From Microcaldota archaeon (lineage in GTDB: Archaea; B1Sed10-29; JACOVT01): a DNA stretch of 6,346 nt. A model generated the notes under the pieces. It was not told where the DNA came from and did no database searches. It worked only from the letters and a program-made list of their open reading frames with translations. The DNA is taken from positions 1 to 6,346 of the forward strand of contig JACOVT010000007.1 of the NCBI GenBank assembly GCA_016177165.1, in the 5' to 3' direction. Shown piece after piece: positions 4,962 through 6,346 of the stretch (position 1 is the stretch's first letter; every line of letters starts with the position of its first letter). The position numbers and the translations under genes are program-made.

Positions 4962-5216
4962 TCACTCTACCTTCTCGACCTTGATCGCCAGCACTGGACA
5001 CACGGCTTCGGCTTTCTTGCTCCTCTCGGCGCCCGCTTCATCAACTATTAGCTCGTACAGGCCGGTCTGCGGGTTGAGGGTCGCGCCGGCGAGTTCCGCT
5101 TTTCCATCGCCGCCATCCTTGTATAAGTTGACGTGCCAGTCCTGCGGGTCGGCGCTGGCGCAGTAGCCCGCGCCGACGCAGAGTTCCTTGTCAAACGTAA
5201 CGCGATACTTTGCCAT
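4962..5216 (-). CDS. Small single-cluster ferredoxin, probably [3Fe-4S] type
   Basis: An 84-residue soluble electron carrier. C13 and C19 lie in CVGAGYC, and C73 in AVCP near the C-terminus. The classical motif C-x2-C-x2-C...C-P has its second cysteine replaced by A16. In known single-cluster ferredoxins this pattern usually holds a [3Fe-4S] cluster, as in cytochrome P450 partner ferredoxins. The region 30-60 between the halves has a short acidic/glycine insert. The start is the ATG at 5216, preceded eight bases upstream by AAGGTG, the clearest Shine-Dalgarno sequence in the window; the TTG two codons earlier is less likely. The TATA box lies about 42 bp upstream, so this gene has a short leader, unlike its neighbours. 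No obvious redox partner is adjacent; the flavin reductase at 277-1008 is a possible but unproven one. Confidence 0.9.
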   Translation of the reverse strand: MAKYRVTFDKELCVGAGYCASADPQDWHVNLYKDGGDGKAELAGATLNPQTGLYELIVDEAGAERSKKAEAVCPVLAIKVEKVE

Positions 5217-5224
5217 GAGCAAGA

Positions 5225-5230
5225 CACCTT
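5225..5230 (-). promoter_or_regulatory. Shine-Dalgarno sequence of the ferredoxin
   Basis: Minus-strand AAGGTG ends eight bases before the ATG at 5216 and decides that start over the nearby TTG at 5222. It is the only clear ribosome-binding site that agrees with its promoter spacing in this window. Confidence 0.6.
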
Positions 5231-5254
5231 AGGTTTCTTTTCTTGTTATCCTCC

Positions 5255-5262
5255 CTTTTAAT
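5255..5262 (-). promoter_or_regulatory. TATA box of the ferredoxin
   Basis: Minus-strand ATTAAAAG overlaps the stop codon of the XTP/dITP diphosphatase gene. A start site about 25 bp downstream gives a leader of roughly 16 bases, just long enough to contain the AAGGTG. Confidence 0.45.
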
Positions 5263-5830
5263 CCTCGTGTATGAAATGCTGCGACAACCATTCGGCGAGT
5301 TTCCGCAAGGCTTCGCCGCGATGGGACATGGAATGCTTTTCCTCGCGCGGCATCTCGCTGAACGTTCTGTCCTTGCCTTCTGGAACGAACATGCGCTCGA
5401 AAGGGAACTCAGGGTTCCACTCCTCTGGCAGCTTCTCTGGTACTCTTCCTAGGCACTCGCCGAGGAAGACCTGCGTCTGCCCATTGGGAAGAGCCAGGGC
5501 TATGGCGATGCGGAATCTTGCCGTGCGCGTCTTACCTTCAATCATTTTCAGCAAGCCATCGTGCCCGTGCTTCTGGAAGTTGCGTTTGGCCTGCACGCCC
5601 GGAAACCCGGGAGTCGCGTCCATGAAGAAGCCGCCGTCATCCCCGATGCAGGGCTTGCCAGTAAGTTTCATGCCAGCGACTGCCTTTGCGATTGCAGTCT
5701 CCTCGAGCGTCGAGTAGGCGTTTTCGTCAATCTCGACGTGCGCGGGCTCGACTTCGATGCCATACTTGCCGAGGATCGCGCGCGCCTCGCTCAGCTTGGT
5801 CTTGTTCATCGAGGCTAGAAACAGCTTCAT
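5258..5830 (-). CDS. XTP/dITP diphosphatase (RdgB/HAM1 family)
   Basis: A 190-residue house-cleaning enzyme that hydrolyses XTP, ITP and dITP to monophosphates, keeping deaminated purines out of nucleic acids. The N-terminal ASMNKTKLSE (6-15) matches the family's nucleotide-binding T-x-N-x2-K-x2-E signature. IGDDGGFFM (62-70) is the metal-binding acidic segment, where most relatives have DDSG. The C-terminal block FVPEGKDRTFSEM (148-160) followed by SMSHRGEAL (167-175) is diagnostic. Length is normal. The start chosen is the ATG at 5830, beginning MKLFLAS as relatives do; another ATG at 5845 would add five residues but lies only about eight bases from the TATA box. The gene diverges from the ThiI-like gene across 46 bp and ends within the ferredoxin promoter. 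Confidence 0.93.
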   Translation of the reverse strand: MKLFLASMNKTKLSEARAILGKYGIEVEPAHVEIDENAYSTLEETAIAKAVAGMKLTGKPCIGDDGGFFMDATPGFPGVQAKRNFQKHGHDGLLKMIEGKTRTARFRIAIALALPNGQTQVFLGECLGRVPEKLPEEWNPEFPFERMFVPEGKDRTFSEMPREEKHSMSHRGEALRKLAEWLSQHFIHED

Positions 5831-5848
5831 GTTCCTATTCGGCAAGGC

Positions 5849-5856
5849 TTATTTAT
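5849..5856. promoter_or_regulatory. Shared divergent TATA box
   Basis: TTATTTAT (ATAAATAA on the minus strand) is the only AT-rich box in the 46-bp divergent gap. Its centre is about 23 bp from the minus-strand ATG at 5830 and about 24 bp from the plus-strand ATG at 5877. It could serve both genes, each giving a leaderless mRNA. Confidence 0.5.
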
Positions 5857-5876
5857 CTTGATTGCGGGTTATCCGC

Positions 5877-6346
5877 ATGGAAAAAGTGCTGCTATTGCTG
5901 AGCGGCGGGTTCGACTCGCCCGTTGCCGGCTGTCTTTTAAGAGAGCGGGGCTTTCGAGTCGGAGCAGTCCACTTCAAGAACCAGCTGGCTGGAAAGCAGC
6001 CGGAGGAAAAGGCAAGAAAGCTGGCGGTGATGCTGGGGTTTCAACCGTTTGTCGTGGACGACATAACCCAAGAGTTGCAGCGCATCGCCGGAACTTGCGA
6101 CAAGCGCTACTACTTCGTGCTGCAGAAGCGGCTCATGCTGCGTCGCGCCGCAGGCATTGCACGCAGACGCGGTTTCTCTTTCCTCGCCACTGGCGAGTCG
6201 CTGGCGCAGGTATCGTCCCAGACTGCGCGCAACCTTGCCGCAATCAATCAGGCCGCCCCAATTCCTGTGCTGCGCCCGCTGATTGGTTTTGACAAGAATG
6301 AAATAATCAGCATTGCCAAACATGCCGGTACTTACGAAACAAGCTG
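5877..6346 (+). CDS. ThiI-type PP-loop tRNA sulfurtransferase domain, 3' truncated
   Basis: The first 156 codons of a gene running off the right edge. The product is the ATP-pyrophosphatase (PP-loop) domain of ThiI, which adenylates tRNA for 4-thiouridine formation at position 8. SGGFDSPVAG (9-18) is the PP-loop in its ThiI form. C74 with KRYYFVLQKRLMLRRA, then TGESLAQVSSQT (105-116) and PVLRPLIGFDKNEII (130-144) followed by GTYETS, match the ThiI core in order. The protein starts directly at the PP-loop: the NFLD and THUMP domains that bind tRNA in standard ThiI, about 170 residues, are missing. The ATG at 5877 has no Shine-Dalgarno sequence, and the shared TATA box lies about 24 bp upstream, so the start is probably real and leaderless. 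The unseen C-terminus may hold the second cysteine region. A different sulfur-transfer target is possible. Confidence 0.88.
   Translation, partial: MEKVLLLLSGGFDSPVAGCLLRERGFRVGAVHFKNQLAGKQPEEKARKLAVMLGFQPFVVDDITQELQRIAGTCDKRYYFVLQKRLMLRRAAGIARRRGFSFLATGESLAQVSSQTARNLAAINQAAPIPVLRPLIGFDKNEIISIAKHAGTYETS

Noticed and set aside
5937..6323. Minus-strand open frame of 128 codons at the right edge
   Set aside because: It is the antisense shadow of the ThiI PP-loop gene, whose motifs are unmistakable on the plus strand.

Overview
The window looks archaeal. Two tRNA genes carry introns and no encoded CCA. AT-rich TATA-like boxes sit about 23-27 bp upstream of most start codons with almost no Shine-Dalgarno sequences, which is the leaderless-transcript pattern. 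The proteins are archaeal in type: a short PRPP synthetase, a Gpt-like phosphoribosyltransferase and a ThiI-type PP-loop protein. The small housekeeping genes, tight packing, and an intron inside a tRNA D-loop would fit a DPANN-type lineage (for example Micrarchaeota or Diapherotrites). That placement is inference, not something the sequence proves.

All genes except the last are read on the minus strand, so the order of transcription runs from high to low coordinates. At the right edge a divergent pair starts from one short AT-rich box: a 3'-truncated ThiI PP-loop protein on the plus strand (5877 to the edge) and an XTP/dITP diphosphatase (RdgB/HAM1) on the minus strand. Then follow a small ferredoxin, an M20 metallopeptidase, a Nudix hydrolase overlapping a polytopic membrane protein, and a PRPP synthetase overlapping a purine phosphoribosyltransferase. 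The phosphoribosyltransferase stop codon directly abuts an intron-containing tRNA with anticodon CAT. Next come a repeat element, an FNR-type flavin reductase, a second copy of the repeat element, a tRNA-Thr(TGT) with a D-loop insertion, and possibly the first codons of another gene at the left edge.

Much of the content is nucleotide and tRNA housekeeping. PRPP synthetase makes the co-substrate used by the neighbouring purine salvage enzyme. The RdgB and Nudix proteins would sanitise nucleotide or nucleoside-diphosphate pools. ThiI and the two tRNAs belong to tRNA function. The ferredoxin and flavin reductase are redox proteins without a visible terminal partner.

I see no defence island, CRISPR array, transposase or biosynthetic cluster. 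The points most worth a second look are the D-loop intron, the two matching hairpin elements with conserved inverted ends around the reductase, the zero-spacing CDS/tRNA junction with a tRNA promoter inside the coding sequence, the shared divergent TATA box, and the ThiI protein that lacks its usual RNA-binding N-terminus.
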